Origin: MPNP01 sp963668325
Lineage (GTDB): Bacteria; Pseudomonadota; Alphaproteobacteria; Rhodobacterales; Rhodobacteraceae
Assembly (NCBI GenBank): GCA_963668325.1
Contig: OY764222.1
Coordinates: 2,604,001-2,668,000 of the forward strand
Length of the DNA stretch: 64,000 bases
Reading direction: 5' to 3'
Under the pieces are notes generated by a model, which was given only the letters and a program-made list of their open reading frames with translations, was not told the origin of the DNA and did no database searches. Of this stretch, positions 1 through 9,077 are shown one piece after another. The number at the start of each line of letters is the position of its first letter. Position 1 is the stretch's first letter. Position numbers and translations under genes: made by a program.

Positions 1-138
1 AGAACTCTTGAAGAGGCAGAAGTACAAGCGAATGCTGGGGAAGAATCTTCCCCCTCGGAAGAGGTAGTCGAGCAGCCCGAGGATAGTGAAACGGAAATAA
101 CTGCCGCTCCAGCCGAGCAGGACGAAAGCAAGGAATAA
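1..138 (+). CDS. C-terminal end of an unidentified protein with an acidic tail (partial)
   Basis: Frame 1 is open from the window edge to a TAA at 136-138 and encodes 45 residues very rich in Glu, Ala, Ser and Pro. No domain is visible. Acidic, low-complexity tails of this kind occur on several alphaproteobacterial proteins (some ribosomal proteins and chaperones, for example), so the identity cannot be given from this fragment. The codons read as a genuine coding frame, and the next gene (pxpA) converges on it from the other strand after a 29-base gap. Confidence 0.55.
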   Translation, partial: RTLEEAEVQANAGEESSPSEEVVEQPEDSETEITAAPAEQDESKE

Positions 139-167
139 TATTAAAATCCGGTTACTTAGGTCCTTTC

Positions 168-926
168 TTAAAATTTCCTTATACCAATTCCAGCATCTTC
201 CAATGTTTGTTTAATTTGGGAAGCAATGTTGACTGCCGCAGGGCTATCACCATGAACACAGATCGATTCAGGCCTGATGGGAATCACTTTACCATCAATT
301 GATGTAAGTCTGTTATTGCGAACAGCATTCAACATATTTTCAGCACAGCGGGTTGGGTCTAGTATCATAGCTCCCTTTTTGGTCCTACTCACCAAAGTTC
401 CATCATTATTGTAAGATCTATCAGCAAAAATTTCCTTCACATGGGGAATTCTTAATTCCTCAGCTGCAACCTGTTGCTTTGTACCAGCAATAACCAGTAT
501 TTTTAATTCCGATGAGATTTCCATTACAGCAGCAAAAAGGGACTTTGCCAATTCAACATCCCTTGAAGACATATTACCCAAAGCACCATGGAATTTAACG
601 TGTCTGACCTTGGCTCCCAGGGTTTTTGCGATGGCTTGCAGGGCCCCGATCTGATAGGTTGCTTCAGCCCTTAATTCCTCAATATCATACCCCTGTATTT
701 CCCGCCTTCCAAAGCCTACCAAATCACGGAATCCGGGATGGGCACCAATTCCAACATCATTAGCAACACATGAAAGACAGGTTTTCTTCATTTGTAATGG
801 GTCACCGGCATGAAACCCACAAGCTACGTTTGCTGATGAGACAATTTGTAGAATTTCTTCATCCAAGCCCTTTTTCCAAGGGCCAAAACTTTCCCCCAAA
901 TCAGAATTTAGATCAATCGTTGTCAT
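168..926 (-). CDS. pxpA: 5-oxoprolinase subunit A (LamB/YcsF family)
   Basis: This cytoplasmic protein is one of three subunits of the ATP-dependent bacterial 5-oxoprolinase, which opens 5-oxoproline (pyroglutamate) to glutamate. The 252-residue product has the family start DLNSDLGESFGPW, the ANVACGFHAGDP segment near residue 34 and a conserved VKFHGAL near residue 110. Length matches the family (about 250). It is the last gene of a pxpB-pxpC-pxpA run on the minus strand. Its ATG lies inside the 3' end of pxpC (14-base overlap), which indicates translational coupling. The three adjacent subunits make the assignment secure. Confidence 0.93.
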   Translation of the reverse strand: MTTIDLNSDLGESFGPWKKGLDEEILQIVSSANVACGFHAGDPLQMKKTCLSCVANDVGIGAHPGFRDLVGFGRREIQGYDIEELRAEATYQIGALQAIAKTLGAKVRHVKFHGALGNMSSRDVELAKSLFAAVMEISSELKILVIAGTKQQVAAEELRIPHVKEIFADRSYNNDGTLVSRTKKGAMILDPTRCAENMLNAVRNNRLTSIDGKVIPIRPESICVHGDSPAAVNIASQIKQTLEDAGIGIRKF

Positions 927-1932
927 CTTCCCCTCCTCCGGTTACACCGCTGATGAAATTATAACTTAATAAATTTGGCATTTTTCTTGGATCCCTGACC
1001 AAGGGTTTTAATGCTTGGGAGATATCAGCTATTTCCCTGTACCATTTCTTGAACTCAATCTGGGCATCCTTCCTTGAAATTAATTCAAATTGAAATTCCT
1101 CGCCAGGCTGTAATTGAGCAATTTTGGGTAAATCAGAAGAAATGACCGAAGCTATTCGGGGGTAACCACCTGTAGGTTGGCTATCAGCCAACAAAATTGC
1201 CGTTGTCCCGTCGGCTGCAACTTGAATGTCCCCAGTGACAATCGGGTCTGAAACCAGGGTTTTTCCAGTTTGAGCTGATATTTGCCAATCAAATGGCTTG
1301 ATTTGAGCTCCCATCCTGTTTCTTGAAGAACTCATCTGAAAATGTTTCAAGGTTAAGAGCCTCAAATCTGATTCATTGAATAAAGGTGAATGAGGGCCAT
1401 AAACGATCCGAATAGTTTTTGAGTTAAAGTATCCTGGGGTAGGCAAAATCAATCCTTCCTGTCTGACAAGGTTTGTTGAACCAGGTATTAGGTGATACCC
1501 CTTTTCTGGTACATCACCCAATCTAGAGGCAAAATGAGTTGATCTTGAACCAAGAACCTTTGAACTGTCAATACCCCCAGGCAGATGAAGGTAGCTGTAA
1601 ATTCCACTAGAATTTTTTTGAACTCGGAGCTCCTGGTCTGGATAAACCCTAAATGAACATCTCCACGGTACAGGTTTATTGTCCAGGAAAATTTCCATTA
1701 TCCCCCCGGAAGTGGCAAGAGTCATTGTGCCATGGACTTTAAACGCTCCTCCTCCAAATTGAAACTCCAAGGCGGCTGAATCTTGGTGGTTGCCAAGTAA
1801 TGCCTGACCTTCACCCAAAGCATAAAGGTCCATGGCACCTCCACGTGGCACACCAAACCTTTGATAGCCTACCCTACCCTTGTCCTGGATAGTTACTGAT
1901 CCTAGCAACTCTTTAATCTCAAGCGAGGTCAT
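913..1932 (-). CDS. pxpC: 5-oxoprolinase subunit C (biotin-dependent carboxyltransferase/KipA family)
   Basis: PxpC pairs with PxpB and PxpA to hydrolyse 5-oxoproline at the expense of ATP. The 339-residue protein shows the KipA/AHS2 pattern: TIQDKGRVGYQRFGVPRGGAMD at residues 14-35, and the late SQPTGGYPRIASV segment near residue 250. It overlaps both neighbours by 14 bases (pxpB upstream, pxpA downstream), so the three genes form one tight operon. Older annotation calls this family allophanate hydrolase subunit 2. The presence of pxpA makes 5-oxoprolinase the better name. Confidence 0.92.
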   Translation of the reverse strand: MTSLEIKELLGSVTIQDKGRVGYQRFGVPRGGAMDLYALGEGQALLGNHQDSAALEFQFGGGAFKVHGTMTLATSGGIMEIFLDNKPVPWRCSFRVYPDQELRVQKNSSGIYSYLHLPGGIDSSKVLGSRSTHFASRLGDVPEKGYHLIPGSTNLVRQEGLILPTPGYFNSKTIRIVYGPHSPLFNESDLRLLTLKHFQMSSSRNRMGAQIKPFDWQISAQTGKTLVSDPIVTGDIQVAADGTTAILLADSQPTGGYPRIASVISSDLPKIAQLQPGEEFQFELISRKDAQIEFKKWYREIADISQALKPLVRDPRKMPNLLSYNFISGVTGGGEDDND

Positions 1933-2653
1933 GAGTGTCCCAAATTTGGTTGTAGGAGTTTTTTGAAAAGTCCTCTTCAGTTATGGGATAAAACCGAATT
2001 TCATCTCCAGGCTGAAGCAGAAAATGAGGTGAACGGTCCAACCTGAACCCAATTACTGGTGATCTACCTATTATTGACCATCCTGTGGGAATTTCTGTAG
2101 CTGTAAATACCGTTTGCCGGTTTGCTACCAATATTGAACCTGGTAGAGCAGTTGAGTTAAATGATTCCTTTCTGGGTAAATTAAATTCTTCCGGTAATTC
2201 GGCCAGATATGCAAGACCTGGAGAAAAGCCCAGGCAGGCAACTCGCAAGTTGTTGGAGCAATGCAATTCAATGAGATCTCCAACAGGTATTCCAGTTCGC
2301 GAAGCAACTTGCTCAAGATCAGGACCAAGATTTCCTCCATAGGAAACAGGGATTTCAAATTTCCTCACTGGATTTTTGGTTTTGTCGGGTAGTGGCGAAT
2401 CAAAAAGGGCTTTCAGGTAGGATTCCGCTTTTTCCATTTCCACACTCAAGGGATCAACTCTAACCAGTAGGGACCGTATTGCAGGAACAACTTCAATGAT
2501 CCAGGGGATTTCTTCCTCATTCAATTTTTTATCAAACTCTAAAACCCTGGAATTGATTTGTTCTGAATAGCCATCACCAAATATGATCATAAAAGCTTGA
2601 TCACCTATTGATGATACCATCGGGAATTCAGTTTCTGGTCTATTTGAGGTCAT
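1919..2653 (-). CDS. pxpB: 5-oxoprolinase subunit B (KipI/AHS1 family)
   Basis: This is the first gene of the 5-oxoprolinase operon, 244 residues. The AHS1/KipI features are ISSIGDQAFMIIFGD-like N-terminal text (residues 15-28), EIPVSYGG near residue 101 and LGFSPGLAYL near residue 142, followed by PTGWSIIGRSP. Length is normal for the family. The gene faces away from acs. The 196 bases between their starts (2654-2849) must hold both promoters. They are AT-rich, and no operator could be read with confidence. Confidence 0.91.
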   Translation of the reverse strand: MTSNRPETEFPMVSSIGDQAFMIIFGDGYSEQINSRVLEFDKKLNEEEIPWIIEVVPAIRSLLVRVDPLSVEMEKAESYLKALFDSPLPDKTKNPVRKFEIPVSYGGNLGPDLEQVASRTGIPVGDLIELHCSNNLRVACLGFSPGLAYLAELPEEFNLPRKESFNSTALPGSILVANRQTVFTATEIPTGWSIIGRSPVIGFRLDRSPHFLLQPGDEIRFYPITEEDFSKNSYNQIWDTHDLA

Positions 2654-2849
2654 CCGTTAGATCAATTTGGTACATTTTGGCGAGTATTCTGTTCAAGGTA
2701 AACCATTTTGTTTTGTTAGATTTTGACTATAATGCAGGTTAATAATTTCGATGCTGTTAACAATTTAACCTAATAATTATCTGACCACGAGTTTACAGTT
2801 TAGTACAAATTATTTTTAGACTGGGCTACTCTGAATAATGAGGATCACA

Positions 2850-4793
2850 ATGGAAAAATTATACCCTCCCTCAAATGAATTTGTTTCTTCAACTTTAATA
2901 AACAGTGAAAAGTTCAAGGAATTACAAAAGCAGGCTCAACAAGAACCTGAAAAGTTCTGGGCTACAATGGCTGAAAGACTAGATTGGATCAAGCCCTTTA
3001 CCAAAGTGAAATCTGTTAATTTTTCCTACCCGGATGTCTCCATCAAGTGGTACGAGGATGGATCACTTAATGTAGCAGCCAATTGCATTGATCGGCATTT
3101 GCAAGAACGGGGGGACCAAACTGCAATTATCTGGGAGCCAGATAACCCAGAGGATCCAACGAAATTTATCAGCTATAAAGAGCTTCACGAACAAACCTGC
3201 AAGATGGCAAATGTTTTGAAGTCACTTGGAGTTGAAAAAGGGGACAGGGTTGTAATCTACCTCCCCATGATCCCTGAAGCAGCCTATGCCATGCTCGCCT
3301 GTGCCAGAATTGGTGCAGTTCATTCGGTTGTTTTTGCTGGATTTAGCCCTGATGCTCTGGCCAACCGGGTAAAAGATTGTGGATCCAATCTGATTATTAC
3401 TGCTGATGAAGCTCCAAGAGGTGGTAGAAATACCCCCCTTAAGGTTAACGCAGACAAGGCCCTCCAGGATTGTGGTGACAATGTAAAACTCCTGGTAGTC
3501 AGGAGAACGAATGGAGAAGTGCCCTGGAATGATCGGAGTGATATTGATTACAACAAAATTTCAAAAGAAGTTACTTCTGATTCGCCAGCCGAAGAAATGA
3601 ATGCCGAGGACCCCCTCTTTATCCTATATACTTCTGGTTCAACTGGAAAACCAAAAGGGGTGGTACATACTTCAGGAGGATACCTGCTTTATGCTGCCCT
3701 AACTCATAAATATGTGTTTGATTATCATGATGGAGATGTTTACTGGTGCACCGCCGATGTTGGCTGGGTTACGGGTCATAGTTATATCGTTTATGGCCCG
3801 CTGGCAAATGGTGCTACCAGCCTGATGTTTGAAGGGGTACCGACCTATCCTACCCCATCCAGATTTTGGGAGGTTTGTGATAAGCACAAGGTCAAACAGT
3901 TTTATACTGCTCCAACCGCATTAAGGGCCCTTATGGGTTTAGGGGATGAGTGGGTAAACAAATGTGATCTTTCAACTCTCAGAGTATTGGGAACTGTTGG
4001 TGAACCGATAAACCCCGAAGCATGGAACTGGTATAACAGGGTTATTGGCAAAGGGAAATGTCCAATTGTTGATACCTGGTGGCAGACTGAGACTGGTGGG
4101 CATTTAATTACTCCCTTACCTGGAGCAATTCCAACAAAACCTGGTTCAGCTACCAAACCTTTCATAGGGATTGAACCGGCAATTCTGGAACCCGAAAAAG
4201 GATACGAGATCGATTCCATCGAAGCCGAAGGAGTTTTATGTATCAAGGACAGTTGGCCCGGTCAGATGAGGACAGTCTATGGTGACCATGTACGGTTTAT
4301 GGAAACCTATTTCCAACAATATCAGGGATATTACTTTACTGGAGATGGATGCCGCAGGGATAAGGATGGTTATTACTGGATAACAGGCAGAGTTGATGAT
4401 GTCCTGAATGTTTCAGGTCATCGAATGGGAACAGCTGAGATCGAGAGTGCTTTGGTTGCTTATCCAGATGTTGCCGAAGCCGCTGTGGTTGGCTATCCCC
4501 ACTCAATCAAGGGGCAAGGCATCTATGCCTATGTAACATTGAATAGTGGTGTGGATTATACCGATAGTCTGAAAAAGACGCTGGAAACCTGGGTCAGGAA
4601 AGAAATAGGACCAATTGCCAAGCCTGATATCATCCAATGGGCTCCAGGGCTTCCTAAAACCCGCTCGGGCAAGATCATGCGTAGAATACTCAGGAAAATT
4701 GCGGAAAATGACTATGGTAGTCTTGGTGACACCTCTACCTTGGCTGAACCAGCAGTTGTTGATGAATTAATCGCAAATCGGCCCGATACTTAA
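2850..4793 (+). CDS. acs: Acetyl-CoA synthetase (AMP-forming)
   Basis: The enzyme activates acetate to acetyl-CoA with ATP, through acetyl-AMP. The protein is 647 residues from the ATG at 2850. That start is preferred over the in-frame ATG at 2838 because AGGA at 2841-2844 is correctly spaced for it. Visible motifs are the P-loop-like YTSGSTGKPKGVVHT, WWQTETGG, the TGDG/GRVDDVLNVSGHR hinge, and the C-terminal PKTRSGKIMRR with the lysine that is acetylated in this family. Length is close to that of E. coli Acs. It heads a plus-strand run with rpe, a thioredoxin-like gene and pobA, but the spacings are loose enough for separate transcripts. Confidence 0.96.
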   Translation: MEKLYPPSNEFVSSTLINSEKFKELQKQAQQEPEKFWATMAERLDWIKPFTKVKSVNFSYPDVSIKWYEDGSLNVAANCIDRHLQERGDQTAIIWEPDNPEDPTKFISYKELHEQTCKMANVLKSLGVEKGDRVVIYLPMIPEAAYAMLACARIGAVHSVVFAGFSPDALANRVKDCGSNLIITADEAPRGGRNTPLKVNADKALQDCGDNVKLLVVRRTNGEVPWNDRSDIDYNKISKEVTSDSPAEEMNAEDPLFILYTSGSTGKPKGVVHTSGGYLLYAALTHKYVFDYHDGDVYWCTADVGWVTGHSYIVYGPLANGATSLMFEGVPTYPTPSRFWEVCDKHKVKQFYTAPTALRALMGLGDEWVNKCDLSTLRVLGTVGEPINPEAWNWYNRVIGKGKCPIVDTWWQTETGGHLITPLPGAIPTKPGSATKPFIGIEPAILEPEKGYEIDSIEAEGVLCIKDSWPGQMRTVYGDHVRFMETYFQQYQGYYFTGDGCRRDKDGYYWITGRVDDVLNVSGHRMGTAEIESALVAYPDVAEAAVVGYPHSIKGQGIYAYVTLNSGVDYTDSLKKTLETWVRKEIGPIAKPDIIQWAPGLPKTRSGKIMRRILRKIAENDYGSLGDTSTLAEPAVVDELIANRPDT

Positions 4794-4816
4794 ACCTGAT
4801 TTGTCTGAGTACATTC

Positions 4817-5500
4817 ATGAACAAAAGCGAAATATTTTTTGCACCATCCATACTGAGTGCTGATTTTGCTAATCTTGAGCAGGAATGCCGAGCAGTGGAA
4901 ATAGCTGGAGGTGATTGGATCCATCTGGATGTCATGGATGGTCATTTTGTTCCAAACCTGACCTTCGGTCCAGATGTTGTGTCTTCACTTCGAAAGCACA
5001 TTACCAAGATAATGGATGTGCATTTGATGATATCTCCAACTTCCTTACTCTTGGACAAGTTCATTTCTGCCAAGCCTGACGTATTAACTGTGCATATCGA
5101 AGCGACCCCTCATGTTTTCAAAGACATCCAGTTAATTAAAAGTAGTGGCATTAAAGCTGGCGTTGCCCTCAATCCAGGAACTCCTGGGAACATGATTACC
5201 CCTTTGTTGGATATTATTGATCTTGTTTGTATCATGACCGTAAACCCTGGTTTTGGTGGCCAAAAGTTCATTTCAGATCAGCTTCAGAAGATTAAGGAAA
5301 TCAAGGAGCTCGTTGGTAAACGAAATATTTTGATTGAGGTCGATGGAGGAATTGATACTTCAAATGTTGGATCAGCTGCTGAAGCAGGAGCAAATGTTTT
5401 TGTTGCGGGCACATCTATATTTAAGGGGGGTAGCTTTATGAACCCTGAAATTTATAAGAAAAATATTTCCAAGCTACGAGATTGTACCCGTGGATTCTAG
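4817..5500 (+). CDS. rpe: Ribulose-phosphate 3-epimerase
   Basis: Rpe interconverts ribulose-5-phosphate and xylulose-5-phosphate in the pentose phosphate pathway. The 227-residue TIM-barrel protein has APSILSADFANL at the N-terminus, HLDVMDGHFVPNLTFGP (the metal- and substrate-binding Asp/His region), the MTVNPGFGGQ signature near residue 138, and EVDGGI near residue 174. Length is typical. It starts 24 bases after acs on the same strand. Confidence 0.95.
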   Translation: MNKSEIFFAPSILSADFANLEQECRAVEIAGGDWIHLDVMDGHFVPNLTFGPDVVSSLRKHITKIMDVHLMISPTSLLLDKFISAKPDVLTVHIEATPHVFKDIQLIKSSGIKAGVALNPGTPGNMITPLLDIIDLVCIMTVNPGFGGQKFISDQLQKIKEIKELVGKRNILIEVDGGIDTSNVGSAAEAGANVFVAGTSIFKGGSFMNPEIYKKNISKLRDCTRGF

Positions 5501-5540
5501 ACTGCTGATTATTCAAAAGATTTAATAAAAGGAAACCTGT

Positions 5541-6092
5541 ATGGCTGTTAGTCCTAAAGTTTGTGATTTTGGGTGGGTTGCACCCTCGTTTGAATTGCCT
5601 TCCACCAAGGGAAAGGACCTTAATCTTGATCAGATCAAGGGACCAAATGGTACCTTGATCATGTTTATTTGCAATCATTGCCCATACGTAACTTCAGCTA
5701 TAGATCGCATCATTTTTGATGCCAAGGAGTTAATGGATCTTGGTATAGGAGTGGCTGCTATTTGTTCCAATGATGCCAAAACATATCCAGAAGATTCGTT
5801 TGAGCGAATGATTGAATTTGCAAGGGTTAATAACTTTCCTTTCCCCTACTTACATGATGAGGACCAAAAAATAGCCAGAACATACAATGCCGAATGTACG
5901 CCTGATTTTTTTGGGTTTAATGGCAATTTGCAGCTTCAATACCGCGGGCGTCTAGACAGTACAGGAAGAATGGGTTCACTGTCCCAACCTAGGACCCGTG
6001 ATCTTTATAATGCCATGCAAGGAATTGCCAAAACAGGTTCGGGCCCCGCAGACCAGATTCCCTCCATGGGTTGTTCCATAAAATGGAAATAG
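5541..6092 (+). CDS. Thioredoxin-fold protein (AhpC/TSA-like redoxin)
   Basis: This 183-residue cytoplasmic protein belongs to the thioredoxin superfamily group often annotated as 'thioredoxin family protein'. Features are the APSFELPSTKGKDLNLDQIKG N-terminal redoxin segment, the CNHCPY motif (CxxC, residues 45-50), a characteristic ICSNDAKTYPEDSFERM segment, and the cis-Pro region ECTPDFFGF. No signal peptide is seen. It most likely acts as a peroxide- or thiol-reducing protein, but the substrate cannot be read. It lies between rpe and pobA on the same strand. Confidence 0.82.
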   Translation: MAVSPKVCDFGWVAPSFELPSTKGKDLNLDQIKGPNGTLIMFICNHCPYVTSAIDRIIFDAKELMDLGIGVAAICSNDAKTYPEDSFERMIEFARVNNFPFPYLHDEDQKIARTYNAECTPDFFGFNGNLQLQYRGRLDSTGRMGSLSQPRTRDLYNAMQGIAKTGSGPADQIPSMGCSIKWK

Positions 6093-6145
6093 GAAGATAA
6101 CCCCATATCATTGATAATGACAGAGATCGGTTATAAGGAGAATTC

Positions 6146-7315
6146 TTGCGTTCACAGGTCATAATTATCGGAGGGGGACCCGCAGGTCTTTTACTAGCCT
6201 GTAAATTATTCAAAGAGAATATAGATTTTGTCCTAATTGAGCAAAGAACCAAGGAGTACGTTCTTTCCAGAATTAGAGCTGGAGTCCTAGAGACTGGCAC
6301 AGTAAACCAATTGATAGAGGTTGGGGTTGGCGAACGACTAAAATTCGAATCACAGGTCCATGAAGGTGTGTATTTTTCAACCTCGCAGGATTTTTTTCAT
6401 ATTAATTTTCAAAAATTAACAAATAAATCAATAACGGTTTATGGTCAGACCGAGATAACCAAGGACATGTATGATGCCTTGGAAAGTTGGGGTGCCAATT
6501 TAGTATTCGAGGCCAAAGGAGTAGATATAATTGATCACACTTCCGATTGTCCGAAGGTAACCTACGAAAAGGATGGGGCAACCCATGAGATCCGATCTGA
6601 TATTGTGGTTGGGTGTGATGGTTTCCATGGAATATGCAAAACAAAGATAAAGGGGAATTCAGATGGAAGTTATCTTGCCCAACTACCCATAGGTTGGTTA
6701 GGAATCCTTTCTGAAACCCCTCCCCTCAAGGACGAGTTGATTTATTCCCGTAGTAATAGGGGATTTGCCTTGGCCTCGATGAGGTCTCATACCCGCTCCA
6801 GGTATTATATTCAGGTGCCAATATCTGATTCACCCCAAAACTGGACAGATGAAAGTTTCTGGCAAGAGTTGAAACTTAGATTTCCTGAGGAAATCGTTGC
6901 TAATCTTATAACCGGTCCATCAATTGAAAAATCAATAGCACCTTTGAGAACCTATGTTTCAAAATCAATGCGAGAGGGTCGATTACTGCTTTGTGGTGAT
7001 TCTGCCCATATTGTTCCACCAACTGGAGCCAAGGGATTAAATCTTGCGGCCTCGGATGTGTTTTACGCCTATGAAGCCATAATTCGGTATTTTCAAGAAA
7101 ATGATCTTGCCGGACTGGAAAATTATTCTGAACTAGCCCTCCTCAGAGTTTGGAAATCCATGCGGTTTAGTTGGTGGATGACCAAAATGTTGCATTTGAT
7201 ACCTGACTCAAAACCGTTTGAAGAAAAGATTATGGAAAGCGAACTGTCCCATTTAAGGGATTCCTTAGCAATGCAGAGGGTGTTTGCTGAGAACTATACG
7301 GGATTACCCTATTGA
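6146..7315 (+). CDS. pobA: 4-hydroxybenzoate 3-monooxygenase (PHBH)
   Basis: This FAD flavoprotein uses NADPH and O2 to hydroxylate 4-hydroxybenzoate to protocatechuate. The 389 residues (family about 390) carry the FAD GGGPAGLL motif, RIRAGVLE, VYGQTE, GCDGFHG, the SRYYIQVP active-site tyrosine region, GDSAHIVPPTGAKGLNLA and a C-terminal ENYTGLPY, all closely following characterised PHBH. The start is TTG at 6146, with AAGGAG at 6135-6140. No pca genes adjoin it in this window, so the downstream ring-cleavage enzymes must lie elsewhere. Its 3' end overlaps the convergent ThDP-enzyme gene by 7 bases. Confidence 0.94.
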   Translation: MRSQVIIIGGGPAGLLLACKLFKENIDFVLIEQRTKEYVLSRIRAGVLETGTVNQLIEVGVGERLKFESQVHEGVYFSTSQDFFHINFQKLTNKSITVYGQTEITKDMYDALESWGANLVFEAKGVDIIDHTSDCPKVTYEKDGATHEIRSDIVVGCDGFHGICKTKIKGNSDGSYLAQLPIGWLGILSETPPLKDELIYSRSNRGFALASMRSHTRSRYYIQVPISDSPQNWTDESFWQELKLRFPEEIVANLITGPSIEKSIAPLRTYVSKSMREGRLLLCGDSAHIVPPTGAKGLNLAASDVFYAYEAIIRYFQENDLAGLENYSELALLRVWKSMRFSWWMTKMLHLIPDSKPFEEKIMESELSHLRDSLAMQRVFAENYTGLPY

Positions 7316-9057
7316 TCAGTGCTTACGACAGATACTTCAATTAAGGCAGCTCTTTTCTCATTCTTGGTAATATTTAATCCTTCCAAAAGAACTGCCCTGA
7401 GATCAGAAAATTCTTTGACCCTCCTTGACCATGCATTGCTGGCCGACGCAACCTTGCAAAAATCAGGAGATGGCTCTAGCGAGGTCAAGGGTATCTTGTT
7501 CATCCTGGATGCATAACCATCTGGAAACATATCTAGTACTGAACTTTTGACAGCACCCCACTCCCGGTTATTGAGTACTACAATTAAAACTGGTAATTGC
7601 AGAGCCTCTGCGACCTGATGACAAACGGTTGGATTGGAAAAAAGGTAAGATCCATCTCCCATTATGGCTATTATCAACTTATCTGGATTTGATATCTTTG
7701 CTCCCAAGGCAGATGGAAATGACCAGCCCAACCCGCCAGAGTAAGGTTCCTGAAACCATGAACCATGTGTGGTTCTTCCCAATAAATCCAGGTCAGCACC
7801 CAATTCTGAAAATACAGTAGAATCAACTGTGCGAAGAATGTCCCCAAGTACAGTTGAAACAGCTTGCTTGGTTAACTGTCCTGATTTGGTTGAATTCTCA
7901 ATAGCTCTTGTTCTGAGTGTTTTTTTCTTTTCTAATCCCTGTAAGCTATTGATTCGCTGACGAACTATTTTAGTTGGGATGTTGTCTCTTTTTCTCAACT
8001 GATCCGAGAGGCTAGAAATAATTGTTGAAACTTCGCCCGAAATCGTAAGGTCTGATCTAAAGTTTCGTATAGGAAACCTTGCGAAAATTGGATCTGGACC
8101 CAGGTTGGCAATTTTTGCATTCTTTGATACCTTATGCTGATCCGGCCACCAGGGTGCTGGGGAATTTAACACAATGATTAGATCAGCTTCCCCAAGCAAG
8201 GGTTGGGGGTCTGAGCCAATATGGCAGGGGTTTTCTGTAGAAACCGACAAACCTGTTGCCCACCATGTACAAACTGCAATTCCAAATTTTTTAACTACAG
8301 AGTTCAAAATATTGAAAGTTGTTTCATCCTCAGAATCTCTTTGCGTAATCAACAAGGGAGTTGCGGATTCTTCAATCCATTCGCAAAGTGTTTCAATCTC
8401 TTCTATCCCCGGTGAGGATTGGAATGGCGAGAATTTGGGTTTATTAGAAAGCCCCTCGCAATCGACCTTCATGCTTATCACTTCTCTAGGAAGGGATATA
8501 TACACAGGACCCTTGGGAGTTGAATTTGCAATTGCATAGGCCCGGTCCAACAACTCCATCATCTGTTCTGGAAACCTTACTTCATACTCCCATTTACAGG
8601 ATTCTCTGACCAGACTTTCTTGGTCAAACATTTCCTGGCCCCAACCGATAGGAACAGTTCTCGAACCAAACCTCCCTTTTTCTGTCGCTGGGGTTCTGCC
8701 AGACATTACGATAATGGGTATGTTTTCACAGGCTGCGTTAATTATTCCAGTCGCAGCATTTGCCAGACCAACATTTGTATGAAGAATAACTGCTTGAGGT
8801 TTCCTGGTAATTTTATAGTTGCCATAAGCCATACCCATAGCCACATGTTCATGCGGTACAAGGATCGGATTTGAAACTGCAATACTCTTGAATGTCGCTT
8901 CAGCTAGACCTTCTATTATTGGCGGGAAATCAGTACCCGAATTGATAAATACATGCTCAATTCCCAATATTTTCAGTCTTGGGAAGATTAAACCTCCTGC
9001 CAAAAAAAGGGAGCCCTTGTGGTCTGGAACAACTTTATCTGGCATAAATATGCTCAA
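7309..9057 (-). CDS. Thiamine diphosphate-dependent enzyme (acetolactate synthase/benzoylformate decarboxylase-like)
   Basis: The protein is 582 residues with the three-domain layout of the ThDP decarboxylase/carboligase superfamily. An N-terminal pyrimidine-binding domain has the catalytic Glu in PHEHVAMGMAYG. A central domain follows. The C-terminal pyrophosphate domain contains the GDG...NN motif (MGDGSYLFSNP through VVLNN). The substrate is not evident: it is not a clear IlvB and has no small subunit next to it. It is the last gene of a minus-strand run with a TRAP importer and a beta-hydroxyacid dehydrogenase, so it probably acts on the imported 2-oxo or hydroxy acid. That role is inferred from context. 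Confidence 0.82.
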   Translation of the reverse strand: MSIFMPDKVVPDHKGSLFLAGGLIFPRLKILGIEHVFINSGTDFPPIIEGLAEATFKSIAVSNPILVPHEHVAMGMAYGNYKITRKPQAVILHTNVGLANAATGIINAACENIPIIVMSGRTPATEKGRFGSRTVPIGWGQEMFDQESLVRESCKWEYEVRFPEQMMELLDRAYAIANSTPKGPVYISLPREVISMKVDCEGLSNKPKFSPFQSSPGIEEIETLCEWIEESATPLLITQRDSEDETTFNILNSVVKKFGIAVCTWWATGLSVSTENPCHIGSDPQPLLGEADLIIVLNSPAPWWPDQHKVSKNAKIANLGPDPIFARFPIRNFRSDLTISGEVSTIISSLSDQLRKRDNIPTKIVRQRINSLQGLEKKKTLRTRAIENSTKSGQLTKQAVSTVLGDILRTVDSTVFSELGADLDLLGRTTHGSWFQEPYSGGLGWSFPSALGAKISNPDKLIIAIMGDGSYLFSNPTVCHQVAEALQLPVLIVVLNNREWGAVKSSVLDMFPDGYASRMNKIPLTSLEPSPDFCKVASASNAWSRRVKEFSDLRAVLLEGLNITKNEKRAALIEVSVVSTDQ

Positions 9058-9077
9058 AAATTAATTTCCAAATTACG